A stretch of 64,000 nucleotides of DNA, from assembly GCA_038210135.1 (NCBI GenBank), contig JBBQWZ010000029.1, positions 20,260-84,259 of the forward strand, in the 5' to 3' direction. This document shows positions 37,301 through 45,162 of the stretch, piece by piece; within the stretch, counting starts at the first letter, position 1, and each line of letters opens with the position of its first letter. A program made the translations under genes and the position numbers. The notes beneath the pieces are model-generated. The model did not search any database. It worked only from the letters and a program-made list of their open reading frames with translations, and was not told the origin of the DNA. Source of the DNA: JBBQWZ01 sp038210135 (lineage in GTDB: Bacteria > Acidobacteriota > Terriglobia > Bryobacterales > Bryobacteraceae).

Positions 37301-37721
37301 CGTCCGCATTGAAAACTGCAATCGGAGCGGGTTTGCTCGCCAGGTTCCGGGCATAGGTCCGCGCCAGCCAGTAGCAGAAGTGGAACAGCTCCCGAACGGC
37401 GGTGAGCGAATCCAGAGGCCGGACCGGTTTGGAGCTATGCGCCGCCAGATTTCCCAGGTCTTTGATCAGCCTCACCTTCGCGTGCAGGGCCTCGCCCAAC
37501 AAGGCTTTGAAGGTCGGCTCATGAACCAGTGCGCTCAGGTTGTCCTGGTAAGGGAGCTTCAGCGAACTCTCCGCACGATACAGCCAGGAGACCGCAAGTT
37601 CCAAAGTCCGCCGCGCGTAGAAACAGGAAGTGCGCGCGTCCGGGTGGACCATCAATTCCGCTTTTCCGGCCGCGATGAACAGCTCCGGCCATTCGGTTTG
37701 GAGGAAGCGGAACTGGCTCAT
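34347..37721 (-). CDS. hsdR: Type I restriction enzyme, R (endonuclease/translocase) subunit
   Basis: 1124 aa. N-terminal DUF4145-like helical domain (~10-125), then the HSDR nuclease domain with GKGYVDYVLW and VEAKR (D...ExK, ~235-270). The SF2 motor follows with Walker A MATGAGKTRT and the DEAH box VIDEAHRSIY, then helicase C-terminal motif IGRGTRLRPN. The remainder resembles the EcoEI R C-terminal region. It translocates and cleaves unmodified DNA with HsdM and HsdS. Its ATG overlaps the hsdS stop by 4 bp. Confidence 0.94.
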   Translation of the reverse strand: MSQFRFLQTEWPELFIAAGKAELMVHPDARTSCFYARRTLELAVSWLYRAESSLKLPYQDNLSALVHEPTFKALLGEALHAKVRLIKDLGNLAAHSSKPVRPLDSLTAVRELFHFCYWLARTYARNLASKPAPIAVFNADALPKTAPVSAQTAAQIQKLAEELSARDAKLVEFGTLEATLTAELERLRAEVAEARKQNEKQPDTHDYSEAETRDFFIDLMLKEAGWALDQARDREYEVAGMPNAQGKGYVDYVLWGDDGKPLGLVEAKRTKRSPTAGQQQAKLYADCLETQFGQRPVIFYSNGYEHWMWDDANHPPRMVQGFYKKGELELLIQRRASRLPLANAAINPEIVERYYQTRAIRRISEAFEKDNNRRCLLVMATGAGKTRTVIALGDLLMRCNWVKRILFLADRVALVNQAVNAFKTHLPTSAPVNLVTEKNTEGRVYVSTYPTMMGLIDESADGLRKFGVGHFDLIVIDEAHRSIYQKYGAIFDYFDSMLVGLTATPRQEVDRNTYKLFHLESGVPTDAYDIEDAVKDEFLVPPKAVSVPLKFQRQGIRYDELSDEEKDKWDELEWDEDGNIPAQVDAQAVNKWLFNEDTVDKVLEHLMTRGLKVDGGDVLGKTIVFAKNQDHAEFIERRFNANYPHYKGAFARIITFKTEYAQSLIDAFSATSTLPQIAISVDMLDTGIDIPDVVNLVFFKLVRSKTKFWQMIGRGTRLRPNLFGPGKHKEFFYIFDYCQNLEFFSQNPNATPGSNDDSLSKKLFTGRVELISELDKGTGHERADSQGELRSDTAEKLRAEVAAMNVNNFLVRPKRKYVEHYSQAEAWEKLELEQQIELSREVAGLPTELTDPDLEAKLFDLLILRLQLALLRSEPSYSRLRKSVEQIAGLLEEMDSIPMVREQMALIQEIQTDDFWQDVTTPILENVRKKLRALVKLIERAKRQPVYSDFTDEIGVEQETELPGFGKATFEKFREKVRVFLREHEDHPAIRKVRENEALTAYDLAELERLLLQSGIGTAENLLQAKTASDGFGLFLRSLVGLDRHAAKRAFDRFLAGRNPTSHQIEFIDLIVNHLTEQGYIEASRLYESPFTDLNPMGVEGVFPSEQVGELLGVLTEIRRHAAA

Positions 37722-38878
37722 AGTTCTCCCCGAAAGGCACGGTGTTGGAGCGAGGAGAAGAGCTGATTCATTTTTTCGGTGGCTTTTCGCTCCACGGCTG
37801 CTAGCACGTTTACCCTATCTAGGGCCTGAGTGTAACGACGTTGAAGCTCTAACTCCGGGATTGGACACTTTATGTTCTGAATATCTTTCAGGTATATAGC
37901 TTGTTGAGCAGACGATCCAGACGCGAGTCGCAGCCTTTGAAGTATGGATGGGTGCTTCAATAAAGATCGCAGGTAGGATGAAGTAACCATTGACGGCTGA
38001 GGTTTGATTAGAATAACCGAGCCCATCAGGCTGAATTCTTCGTCGGTCGCGACTTCACAAAGCCTCCCGATTGTCGCGCCCCGGCTAACGAGCAGAATAT
38101 CTCCGCGCTCTGGAGCGCACTTCCGCCGAAACCGTTTGCCGTCCTCCGTTGTGATTCGTTTAGCGCTTGACAGATCAACTTGGCTATCTAGGACATCGGC
38201 GGCCATCACCATGGGAAGCCCGGACTCCACAAACTGGGGGTTTAGATGCTCCCCGTCAGTAATCTTGCGACACACCTGCGAAAGGTCTTTAATAGGCCAC
38301 GAGTTTGGGTTGCGGACGGGATCGCCAAATGATTCGACATAGAGAGATTCAGTGAGCTTGTCTAAAGTTTCGACAGTAGCGCGGCGCTTGGCGCGGAGGG
38401 CGTCGGCCTGATCCAGAATCGCCGCAATCCGCCGCTGATCGGCTAGTGGGGGTACGGGAATCTTTAGATTCTCGACCGTTCCCTTTGTTACATGTTTGAG
38501 TCCCACCCCGCCGTGAGCAAGGTGAATGAGCTGGGCAAGGGAGCCATTGACCGCGCGGACAGCCCATTCTTTACTTACCCTCCGCTCGTCGAGATCCACT
38601 CGAAAGATGTGTTGGTTCAGGACCCCGTGCGGACCGTTCCAAATATGTGCTCCAAACGAGGTTCCGGGAGTGCCAGACCAAGCCAACAGCATATCGCCCG
38701 GCTCGATTCTTACTTGTTTGTCAAGAGACCCGGCCCAGTGGTTGAACGGCCTGTCGCTACCATTCAGATTCTGAATTCTAATAATGGGTAGGCCGGTCGT
38801 ACTCCAGTCAGTTTCAGAAAATGCCTTTCCATTAACTAGATTGCAAAGTTCTCCGAATTGGACCTCATGCCATTTCAT
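37718..38878 (-). CDS. hsdS: Type I restriction-modification specificity subunit
   Basis: 386 aa with two target-recognition domains, each followed by a conserved helix: KIPVPPLADQRRIAAILDQA after the first and KCPIPELELQRRYTQALD after the second. It sets the bipartite DNA target for the methylase and nuclease; the target sequence cannot be derived. The reading overlaps hsdM and hsdR by 4 bp on each side (ATGA). Base composition looks lower in GC than neighbouring genes, as is common for horizontally exchanged specificity genes. Confidence 0.93.
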   Translation of the reverse strand: MKWHEVQFGELCNLVNGKAFSETDWSTTGLPIIRIQNLNGSDRPFNHWAGSLDKQVRIEPGDMLLAWSGTPGTSFGAHIWNGPHGVLNQHIFRVDLDERRVSKEWAVRAVNGSLAQLIHLAHGGVGLKHVTKGTVENLKIPVPPLADQRRIAAILDQADALRAKRRATVETLDKLTESLYVESFGDPVRNPNSWPIKDLSQVCRKITDGEHLNPQFVESGLPMVMAADVLDSQVDLSSAKRITTEDGKRFRRKCAPERGDILLVSRGATIGRLCEVATDEEFSLMGSVILIKPQPSMVTSSYLRSLLKHPSILQRLRLASGSSAQQAIYLKDIQNIKCPIPELELQRRYTQALDRVNVLAAVERKATEKMNQLFSSLQHRAFRGEL

Positions 38879-40413
38879 CCGAGCATTGCTCCCAACTCTC
38901 GAATGCCCTTTTGAATCTCGTCCTCCAAGTCAATGAGTTCCGCAAGGATCTGCTTTGCTGGGAGGTGGTCGACCGCCTCATGCACCATTTCTCTGTACCG
39001 ATTGATACTCAGATCGTATCCAGCACCTTCTATCTCGGCTCTTGGTACGCAGAAACTCTGAGTCGTGCGCGGGTGGGCCCTCTCGGCGCTATCCCGTTTC
39101 CACCATCGGCTCACTATATCTGGCAGATTGTTCTTCGCGTGCTCCTCGGCAGACAGCGCATGGGCAGGCACTGGCCCGAGCTTCTCGTCAGTCAAAAGCG
39201 GCAGGCGCTTATCGTCAAGTGAAAGTCCGTCCGCTTCGACGTCATAGAACCAGACGTGATCCGTGCCGCCCGAATTTGTCTTGGTGAATACCAGAATCGC
39301 CGTGGACACTCCGGCGTAAGGCCGGAAGACTCCGGCAGGCAGAGAAATCACGGCGTCGAGTTTCTGCTTCTCCACCAGCATCTCCCGCAACGCCCTGTGC
39401 GCCTTGCTGCTGCCGAACAGAACACCGTCCGGCACGATCACCGCCGCGCGTCCGCCCGGCTTCAGCAGCCGCAGGAAGAGCGCGAGAAACAGAAGCTCGG
39501 TCTTCTTGGTCTTGACGATCTGAAGCAGATCCTTGGCGCACTGCTCGTAATCGAGCGACCCCGCGAAAGGCGGATTCGCCAGAACTACGGTGTACTTCTC
39601 TTCCTCCCCGGCGTGATCCTGCGACAGCGAATCGCGGTAGCGGATATCCGGGTTCTCCACGCCGTGGAGCAGCATGTTCATGCTGCCGATACGCAGCATC
39701 ACGTTGTCGAAATCGAACCCGTGGAACAGCCCGTGATGGAAATGCTCCCGCAGCGCGGCGTCCCGGAAAATCTCCGGGTGCTTGTCGCGGAGATATTCGC
39801 CTGATGTAACAAGGAAGCCGCACGTGCCGCACGCCGGGTCGCAGATCACGTCCGTTGGCTTGGGAGCAAGCAGTTCCACCATCAGCCGGATGATGTGGCG
39901 TGGCGTCCGGAACTGCCCATTCTGCCCGGCGCTCGCGATCTTGCCGAGCATGTACTCGTAGATATCGCCCTTGGTGTCGCGGTCCTCCATGGGCACGTGG
40001 TCCAGCAGGTCAACCACCTTGGCCAGCAGTTGGGGCGTAGGGATGGTGAAACGCGCGTCCTTCATATGGTGTGCGTACGTGGAACCATCCCCGCCAAGCG
40101 TTCGCAGAAACGGGAAGACGTGCTCGGAGACGATGGCGTACATTTCCCGCGCTTCGAGGTTTTTGAACCGCGACCAACGGAATTGCTCGTAGGGCCGCTT
40201 CCGGTCGTCCGAACCCTCGGGAAAGACGCGCCGCTCCATCGGCTTGCCGAGCCGAGTCGCTTTCAGTTCTTCCAGCGTTTCGAGTTCGTCCAGCCGGCGG
40301 AGGAAAAGCAAGTAGGTGATCTGTTCAATGACTTCGAGCGGGTTCGAAATCCCGCCAGTCCAAAACGAATTCCAGATCGCGTCGATTTGACTACGGGTTT
40401 CACCAGTGAGCAT
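38875..40413 (-). CDS. hsdM: Type I restriction-modification methylase subunit
   Basis: 512 aa from ATG 40413 (MLTGETRSQIDAIW), the usual HsdM N-terminus; the frame is open to 40470 but the extension is atypical. N-terminal helical domain (LEVIEQITYLLFLRRLDELE), SAM motif I DPACGTCGFLV and catalytic motif IV NPPF, as expected for N6-adenine methylation. First gene of hsdM-hsdS-hsdR. Confidence 0.94.
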   Translation of the reverse strand: MLTGETRSQIDAIWNSFWTGGISNPLEVIEQITYLLFLRRLDELETLEELKATRLGKPMERRVFPEGSDDRKRPYEQFRWSRFKNLEAREMYAIVSEHVFPFLRTLGGDGSTYAHHMKDARFTIPTPQLLAKVVDLLDHVPMEDRDTKGDIYEYMLGKIASAGQNGQFRTPRHIIRLMVELLAPKPTDVICDPACGTCGFLVTSGEYLRDKHPEIFRDAALREHFHHGLFHGFDFDNVMLRIGSMNMLLHGVENPDIRYRDSLSQDHAGEEEKYTVVLANPPFAGSLDYEQCAKDLLQIVKTKKTELLFLALFLRLLKPGGRAAVIVPDGVLFGSSKAHRALREMLVEKQKLDAVISLPAGVFRPYAGVSTAILVFTKTNSGGTDHVWFYDVEADGLSLDDKRLPLLTDEKLGPVPAHALSAEEHAKNNLPDIVSRWWKRDSAERAHPRTTQSFCVPRAEIEGAGYDLSINRYREMVHEAVDHLPAKQILAELIDLEDEIQKGIRELGAMLG

Positions 40414-40742
40414 AGGGCCTATCGATTCTATCCATGCGCGGACCGCGACAGCACTCCCGGCGCATCCCATCCGAACCTTGGCGGATCAGCCGGGCTCGCG
40501 CGCTCGGGGACATCGGCGCGGTGAGGTTCACTTTCTGCGGGCGTTCGGCGCGGATTGGCATGGGTCCGGACTCAAATGTTCGCAGGTAGCCACTTCCTGT
40601 TCAAGAGTATTTTATTCAATTTGGAAAAATCGGCCCTCCGCGCGTGTAGCGAAGGACCGTAGCGAGTTGAACTGTACGCGATCCGAGGTGAGGATTGATC
40701 TTTGTAACGTACTATTTAATATAGGGAAAGTCGTAAAACTCA
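40414..40742. other. Intergenic region between hsdM and a divergent unknown gene
   Basis: No gene was seen. Two AT-rich patches (about 40603-40645 and 40695-40735) stand out from the GC-rich background and are the likely promoters for hsdM (leftward) and for 40743 (rightward). On the plus strand a weak TTGATC with TAATAT 16 bp later precedes the unknown gene. Confidence 0.35.
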
Positions 40743-41657
40743 GTGCGGGCTCCGCTTGTGGGGCAAGAAGCTGGGGATACGGCACTTAGGCACGATCGGG
40801 CCGTTTGCCGACAGGTGGAGTTTCGACTGTATCAGCTTCGGGAAAAAATGTTTCTCAACCTTTTTTATCTCCGCGAGGAACCGCAGCACGCTCATCCGTT
40901 TCGAGATTACAACTTCTCTGATTTCTGGAACGAGGCGCATGGCGAACCGTTTGAGAAGATCAAAGAGAGCTACATATCCGACCGCATTATCAATAGCTTC
41001 CGGGCAGACGAGCGGCGGCCAGAGCGGCTCAGAGGATTCGATCCGGAGTTTTTTCCCGTTCTTCGATTCGCATTCACCACCGGCTGCTGGAGAAGCTTCA
41101 TCCGCCAAAACCACGCGTTACCGGTGACGGCGCTTGATTACTACCTCAGCAAAGCCTTTCAGTTTTTATACCTCGCGATCACCCTTCGATACTGGCCGGA
41201 CGGAAACTGTCCGACTTCGGCCAACTTTGATATTGGCTGGGTTCTAAGCCGGTCGCTGGACCGTGTGCAGTCGGCGCAAGTGGTCAAGCTGCGCGATCAA
41301 GAACTGGATTGGTGGTGGTCCGTTTACTCCGATTTGACGAATTTCGAATTGCCGGTGGTACTTAGGCGATTCGAGGCGCGAATGAAGAGGCGGTTCAAGG
41401 CACCATTGCCGAACCATGGCTCCTTCCGGCCTTCGGCCACGTCAACGCATGATTCGCCGGAAGCGGACTGCGAGGCTCAGGTGCACGGGAACTTCGCCGT
41501 GAGCTACCGCACGGCCAGGGCGTATCTCGCTTGCACGGAACGTCATCTTAGCCGCCTCGTCCAGCATGGAGCGTTAGAGCGGGTTGGCGAAGGACATCAG
41601 CGAAAGATTCTTTCTACCTCGCTTAGGCGATACAAAGGTGCACCCGCTCCGAGCTAA
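40743..41657 (+). CDS. Unknown protein with C-terminal HTH-like segment
   Basis: 304 aa if it starts at GTG 40743; ATG at MFLNLFYLREEPQ, about 35 codons later, is another start. The N-terminal ~200 residues are rich in aromatic and charged residues (LDWWWSVYSDLTNFELP) with no motif recognised. The C-terminus (VSYRTARAYLACTERHLSRL, then VQHGALERVGEG) resembles a DNA-binding helix-turn-helix of the excisionase/HTH_17 type. It lies between the R-M operon and the recombination module, divergent from hsdM; it could be an R-M regulator, an island control protein or a small defence gene. Confidence 0.6.
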   Translation: MRAPLVGQEAGDTALRHDRAVCRQVEFRLYQLREKMFLNLFYLREEPQHAHPFRDYNFSDFWNEAHGEPFEKIKESYISDRIINSFRADERRPERLRGFDPEFFPVLRFAFTTGCWRSFIRQNHALPVTALDYYLSKAFQFLYLAITLRYWPDGNCPTSANFDIGWVLSRSLDRVQSAQVVKLRDQELDWWWSVYSDLTNFELPVVLRRFEARMKRRFKAPLPNHGSFRPSATSTHDSPEADCEAQVHGNFAVSYRTARAYLACTERHLSRLVQHGALERVGEGHQRKILSTSLRRYKGAPAPS

Positions 41658-42000
41658 AGTCCTGATCCAAAGAAAATTCGGACGAAAACGGACTGGTAAC
41701 GACCTATTAGGACATCTAGGCTCTCGACGCTGAGCAGAACCGCGCTTACGATCGATCTGTGATCGTTAGCGCAGCACTGGCTTCGATCCGCATTCGTCGC
41801 GATGAAGCCCAAGCCCGGTCATTCACATTCGGAACGCGATCCACGCGATGTTCAACCCACGCGAAGCTGAAGCGAGCTTTTCACGGCGACAACTCCGTGA
41901 TGGGTGTCCGAATTCCGGAGACGATCCCTAGAGGGTGAGGCTCAACTCGATGGGAGTGGCTTCGCGAAGTTAGTCGAGGGCGGGAACACGAATTAAAGAT
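41658..42000. other. Non-coding region before the excisionase-like gene
   Basis: 343 bp with no coding frame that looks real. It contains the long inverted repeat at 41742-41772. The AT-richer end (gaattaaagat) just before 42001 may hold the promoter or leader of the excisionase-like gene. Confidence 0.45.
41742..41772. promoter_or_regulatory. 12-bp inverted repeat, possible operator or recombination/transfer site
   Basis: Arms gcgcttacgatc (41742-41753) and gatcgttagcgc (41761-41772) pair at 11 of 12 positions around a 7-bp loop. No T-tract follows, so it is not a standard terminator. It lies 85 bp after the unknown gene and 228 bp before the excisionase-like gene. Confidence 0.45.
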
Positions 42001-42213
42001 ATGGAACGCGAACAGGATGCGTTTGAGCTGCATTACTCCATCGGCGACCTTGCCGGGCGATGGAGGCTTGGGCGGGAGACGGTGCGCAAGCTCTTGATGA
42101 ATGAACCGGGGGTCCTGAAGGTGCGTCTAGGCCCAAAGAAGTCGCATACTCGCTACTCAGTTCCGGAAAGCGTCGCTCAGAGAATCCACCGACGCTTGAC
42201 GAATGCCGCCTAG
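42001..42213 (+). CDS. Excisionase-like small HTH protein
   Basis: 70 aa. YSIGDLAGRWRLGRETVRKL followed by a KVRLGPKKSHTRYSVPESVA segment gives the winged HTH pattern of excisionases/recombination directionality factors and phage AlpA/MerR-like proteins (recognition helix then R..Y.(V/I)P). It is tail-to-tail with the integrase, the stop codons overlapping by 3 bp. Likely role: control of integrase direction or expression. Confidence 0.65.
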   Translation: MEREQDAFELHYSIGDLAGRWRLGRETVRKLLMNEPGVLKVRLGPKKSHTRYSVPESVAQRIHRRLTNAA

Positions 42214-43430
42214 GCTATGGAAACCAACTTCGGCTTCGGCTTTCCCTCGAACGCCTCTTTCAGAACCCGCGTCAGGCGCTCCTGCCGTTCCGGAATCCAG
42301 GCACTGTAGTGGCGACGAACCACATCTTCGCTATTGCCAAGCAACTCAGCGACATCTCTCACCGTCACACCGGGCTTTTGAAGAAGGATTCGAGCGAAAC
42401 TGTGCCGAAATCTGTGTGGATGCGGCCTTGGCCCCCACGTCCCGCATTGCTTCCACAAATCGTTCAGTCGTCGTCGCCATAGCTCCGTGATCACATCGAG
42501 GCTCTTCGTGGTGTGCTGACCGAAAACGGCGTTTCCGTGCTTCGCGATCCTTGCCTTGATTCGGTCCTGGAGCCAACTCGGGACCCATGTATAGACATGC
42601 GTACCTGCTTTGGTTGTGCGAACTCGGATTTCGCCGGTCGGCAGCATACGATCACCACGGAATAAGGCGACGTCACTGATTCTGAGACCCGTGTAGGTCG
42701 ATATGCTGATGAAGTCCTCAAGGTCTTCGCCGTGCCAGCGATGACGGTAAGTACTTCCATACTTGCGGCAGGCGTCGTACATCTTCTTTATCTCGTCGTC
42801 GCTGAATGGCAACTTCTGCGGCTCGCGGTCCTTGGCGTCACGCGTCCTCGGGTTCTTGACCGCGCGAGCCGGATTGCCGGGGATCCATTTGTTGCTGAGG
42901 CAGTACTCAAAGAACGCTTTGAGTTCGGCCATCCGACGGACAGCGGTTGGGGCGCTTACCGCCCACGTAGACCGGAAGGCTCTGATGTCCTCGGGCTCGA
43001 TCTGATCGAGCATGACGTAGCCGCGCCTCATCGCACACTCTTTGAGTCGGCCAGCCATCAGTCGATATTTTTTCTGTGTCGCGAGTGCGGCGCTCTCCTT
43101 CAATTCCTCCAGAAAGACTTTGCAGGCATGCTCGATCTCGACACGTTGCCTGGTATTCTCGACCGGCTGCGGAGCAACGTGGGTTACGGAGACAGCACCA
43201 TCCCACGATGCAGCGGATTCGAATCCATCGGCGATTGCGCGGGCTTGCGACCATTCGGAGCGGCCAGTGCTCTGGCGTTTGAACTTCTTGTTGAGGGTAC
43301 CGGCCACCACGATTACGCACTCGCAACGCTTCCATCCTCGTTTGCGTTCGTCGAAATCCGTGGTGAAAAAATCTTCGGGATGACCCGCTTTACAGTCGCG
43401 GCGGTGGCGGCGATACAGATTGAGCGCCAT
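42210..43430 (-). CDS. Tyrosine recombinase (island integrase)
   Basis: 406 aa. SAM-like core-binding domain (~95-185) and catalytic domain with R250 (TYTGLRISDV), K274 (TTKAGTHVY), H339-R342 (HPHRFRHSF) and nucleophile Y375 (VVRRHYSAW). The second conserved His (usually LGH) is Asn (LLGN), a substitution seen in active members. The N-terminus carries an HPEDFFTTDF/RRHRRDC segment with Cys residues. It begins 64 bp from the 3' end of tRNA-Ser and reads inward, the classical layout for tRNA-targeting integrases. Confidence 0.93.
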   Translation of the reverse strand: MALNLYRRHRRDCKAGHPEDFFTTDFDERKRGWKRCECVIVVAGTLNKKFKRQSTGRSEWSQARAIADGFESAASWDGAVSVTHVAPQPVENTRQRVEIEHACKVFLEELKESAALATQKKYRLMAGRLKECAMRRGYVMLDQIEPEDIRAFRSTWAVSAPTAVRRMAELKAFFEYCLSNKWIPGNPARAVKNPRTRDAKDREPQKLPFSDDEIKKMYDACRKYGSTYRHRWHGEDLEDFISISTYTGLRISDVALFRGDRMLPTGEIRVRTTKAGTHVYTWVPSWLQDRIKARIAKHGNAVFGQHTTKSLDVITELWRRRLNDLWKQCGTWGPRPHPHRFRHSFARILLQKPGVTVRDVAELLGNSEDVVRRHYSAWIPERQERLTRVLKEAFEGKPKPKLVSIA

Positions 43431-43440
43431 GGCTCATTGT

Positions 43441-43454
43441 ACGATATTGCACGA
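43441..43454 (+). promoter_or_regulatory. Putative integrase arm-type site, right
   Basis: The 14 bases acgatattgcacga repeat the left-end copy at 11123-11136 in the same orientation. It lies 10 bp upstream of the integrase start codon, so it could also be an autoregulatory site. Confidence 0.35.
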
Positions 43455-43492
43455 CGACGTGGGTTTGAAGTCCGCAAGTCGCTGATACTAAG

Positions 43493-43587
<95 letters not shown>

Positions 43588-43679
43588 AGATGGTTGTCGT
43601 GCGACTCTTCGGATTTTAACATAGCCGACATCGGCGAATGCCCGAATTCGTGCGGTGTGGCATCATGCAACAGACGCCC

Positions 43680-44297
43680 ATGACTCGTTTCTACTGGTTC
43701 TGCACTCTGCTCGCAGCTCTCGCCGCGGCGCTTCCCCTCGGAGCTGGCGGCGAAGATCAGCTCACCATTTACGAACTCCTCGCGCCCTCCACCCACAAAT
43801 TCGCGATCCTCTACGACGTCGCGCAGCCCGTTGAAGGCTCGAAGTTTTTCTTCAATCCCATTCGTCGCGGCTCCCTGGTCTCCGAAGAAAAAGTGATCGA
43901 CCTCGCCACCGGCAAGGAATTGAAGTGGCAGAATGTCGACGCGAAAACCGCCGTCGCCGCCGGAATGCGCGCGCGTAACATCCCCGAAGGCCAGGAGTAT
44001 TTGCAGGTGCACCTCGCCACGCCAGTCCCCAAGGGAGGCATGGCCCGCATCCGCATCATCAAGACCTACGAGGACGCGGCGTCCTATAAAGAAGACGGCG
44101 ACAGCCTCGTGTGGGACCGCGGACTCGGCATCCGCCGTAACGTCGTCGTTCTCCCGAAAGGCTACGACCTCGCCAGTTGCAGCGTGCCCACCATGGTCAA
44201 CACCCAACCCGACGGCCGCGTTCGTTTGAGCTTCTTAAACGATCGCGATGACCAGCTTCCAGTCCGCATCACCGCACGGAAAGGAGTCGCGCAATGA
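43680..44297 (+). CDS. Secreted protein of unknown function, first of a related pair
   Basis: 205 aa from ATG 43680 (signal peptide TRFYWFCTLLAALAAALPLG); upstream in-frame starts at 43638 and 43665 only add a polar extension. The mature part is beta-rich with motifs shared with the next gene: IYELLAPSTHKFAILYDV, then KTYEDAASYK, LVWDRGLG, and a C-terminal strand pair around GRVRLSFLNDR. No family was recognised. The stop overlaps the ATG of the next gene (ATGA). Confidence 0.7.
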   Translation: MTRFYWFCTLLAALAAALPLGAGGEDQLTIYELLAPSTHKFAILYDVAQPVEGSKFFFNPIRRGSLVSEEKVIDLATGKELKWQNVDAKTAVAAGMRARNIPEGQEYLQVHLATPVPKGGMARIRIIKTYEDAASYKEDGDSLVWDRGLGIRRNVVVLPKGYDLASCSVPTMVNTQPDGRVRLSFLNDRDDQLPVRITARKGVAQ

Positions 44298-44893
44298 GAT
44301 TCCTCATCGTTTTGATATTCTGCGCAGCCGCCAGCGCCCAGTCCGAACGCGCCACGCAGGACCGCATTATTCATTACTGGCTGCTCGAACCCGATTCGCA
44401 TCAGTTCCGCATCTCCCACGATTTCACGGTGGATAAAATCGGCCAGAAATCCGTCCACAGCTTTGTCCGCAAAGGCAGCGTCGTTTCGACCGCGCAGATT
44501 ACCGACCTCAATACCGGTCTCGCGCTACCCACTCACAACGCGAGCGGCAAGGAAGTCAACGCACTCGGCTACTATCCGACGCCGACCGATCCGGATTCCG
44601 TAGTTGTCCAGGGCGATCTGCCGAAAGCCGTCGGCGCCGGCGAGACCGTCCGCGTGCGCGTCGTCGAAACCTACACCGACCCCAAAGGCTATCGAATCGA
44701 AAATGGAGAATTGATCTGGGACCGCACTCTCGGCAGACCGTATAACGAAATCACGCTGCCGGCTGGCTGGATGCTGACCAGCTTGAGCGTTCCCGCGATC
44801 GTCTCCACCGACGCCGAAGGCCGCGTGATGTTGCGCGTCACCAATCCGCGCAATGACGAAGTCCATGTCATCCTGCGCGCACGCAAACGTTAG
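44294..44893 (+). CDS. Secreted protein of unknown function, second of a related pair
   Basis: 199 aa with signal peptide (MRFLIVLIFCAAASAQ). It aligns by eye with its neighbour over the full length: IHYWLLEPDSHQFRISHDF, ETYTDPKGYR, LIWDRTLG, SVPAIVSTDAEGRVMLRVTN. A tandem duplication with heavy divergence is the simplest reading. Function unknown; translational coupling suggests a heteromeric product. Confidence 0.7.
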   Translation: MRFLIVLIFCAAASAQSERATQDRIIHYWLLEPDSHQFRISHDFTVDKIGQKSVHSFVRKGSVVSTAQITDLNTGLALPTHNASGKEVNALGYYPTPTDPDSVVVQGDLPKAVGAGETVRVRVVETYTDPKGYRIENGELIWDRTLGRPYNEITLPAGWMLTSLSVPAIVSTDAEGRVMLRVTNPRNDEVHVILRARKR

Positions 44894-44928
44894 TTGCGCA
44901 CGGTAAGACGAATCATCATACTTGGTTC

Positions 44929-45162
44929 GTGGTGCAAAAGATCGCAGTCACGCTGGACGCGAGAAGCGTAGCCGACCTGGACCGTCTGGTCCAGGAAGGC
45001 AAATATCCCAACCGTAGCCGCGCTTTGCAGAAGGCAGTGGATCTGTTGGCGGAAAAAGAGAAACGAACTCGCCTGTCGCGCGAACTCGCGAAACTCGACA
45101 TCCGCGCCGAGCGGAAGCTTGCCGATGAAGGCCTGAGCGATCCTTCATGGCCGCAATACTGA
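44929..45162 (+). CDS. MazE/CopG-type ribbon-helix-helix antitoxin
   Basis: 77 aa; GTG 44929 or GTG 44932 starts the protein. KIAVTLDARSVADLDRLVQ is a ribbon-helix-helix DNA-binding N-terminus; the charged C-terminus (RLSRELAKLDIRAERKLADE) would wrap the toxin. It overlaps the toxin gene by 16 bp. A weak promoter (TTGCGC 44894, CATACT 44917, 17-bp spacer) would start transcription at about the GTG itself, i.e. leaderless. Confidence 0.85.
   Translation: MVQKIAVTLDARSVADLDRLVQEGKYPNRSRALQKAVDLLAEKEKRTRLSRELAKLDIRAERKLADEGLSDPSWPQY

Noticed and set aside
41742..41772. Inverted repeat read as a rho-independent terminator
   Set aside because: No run of T follows either arm and it lies 85 bp beyond the gene.
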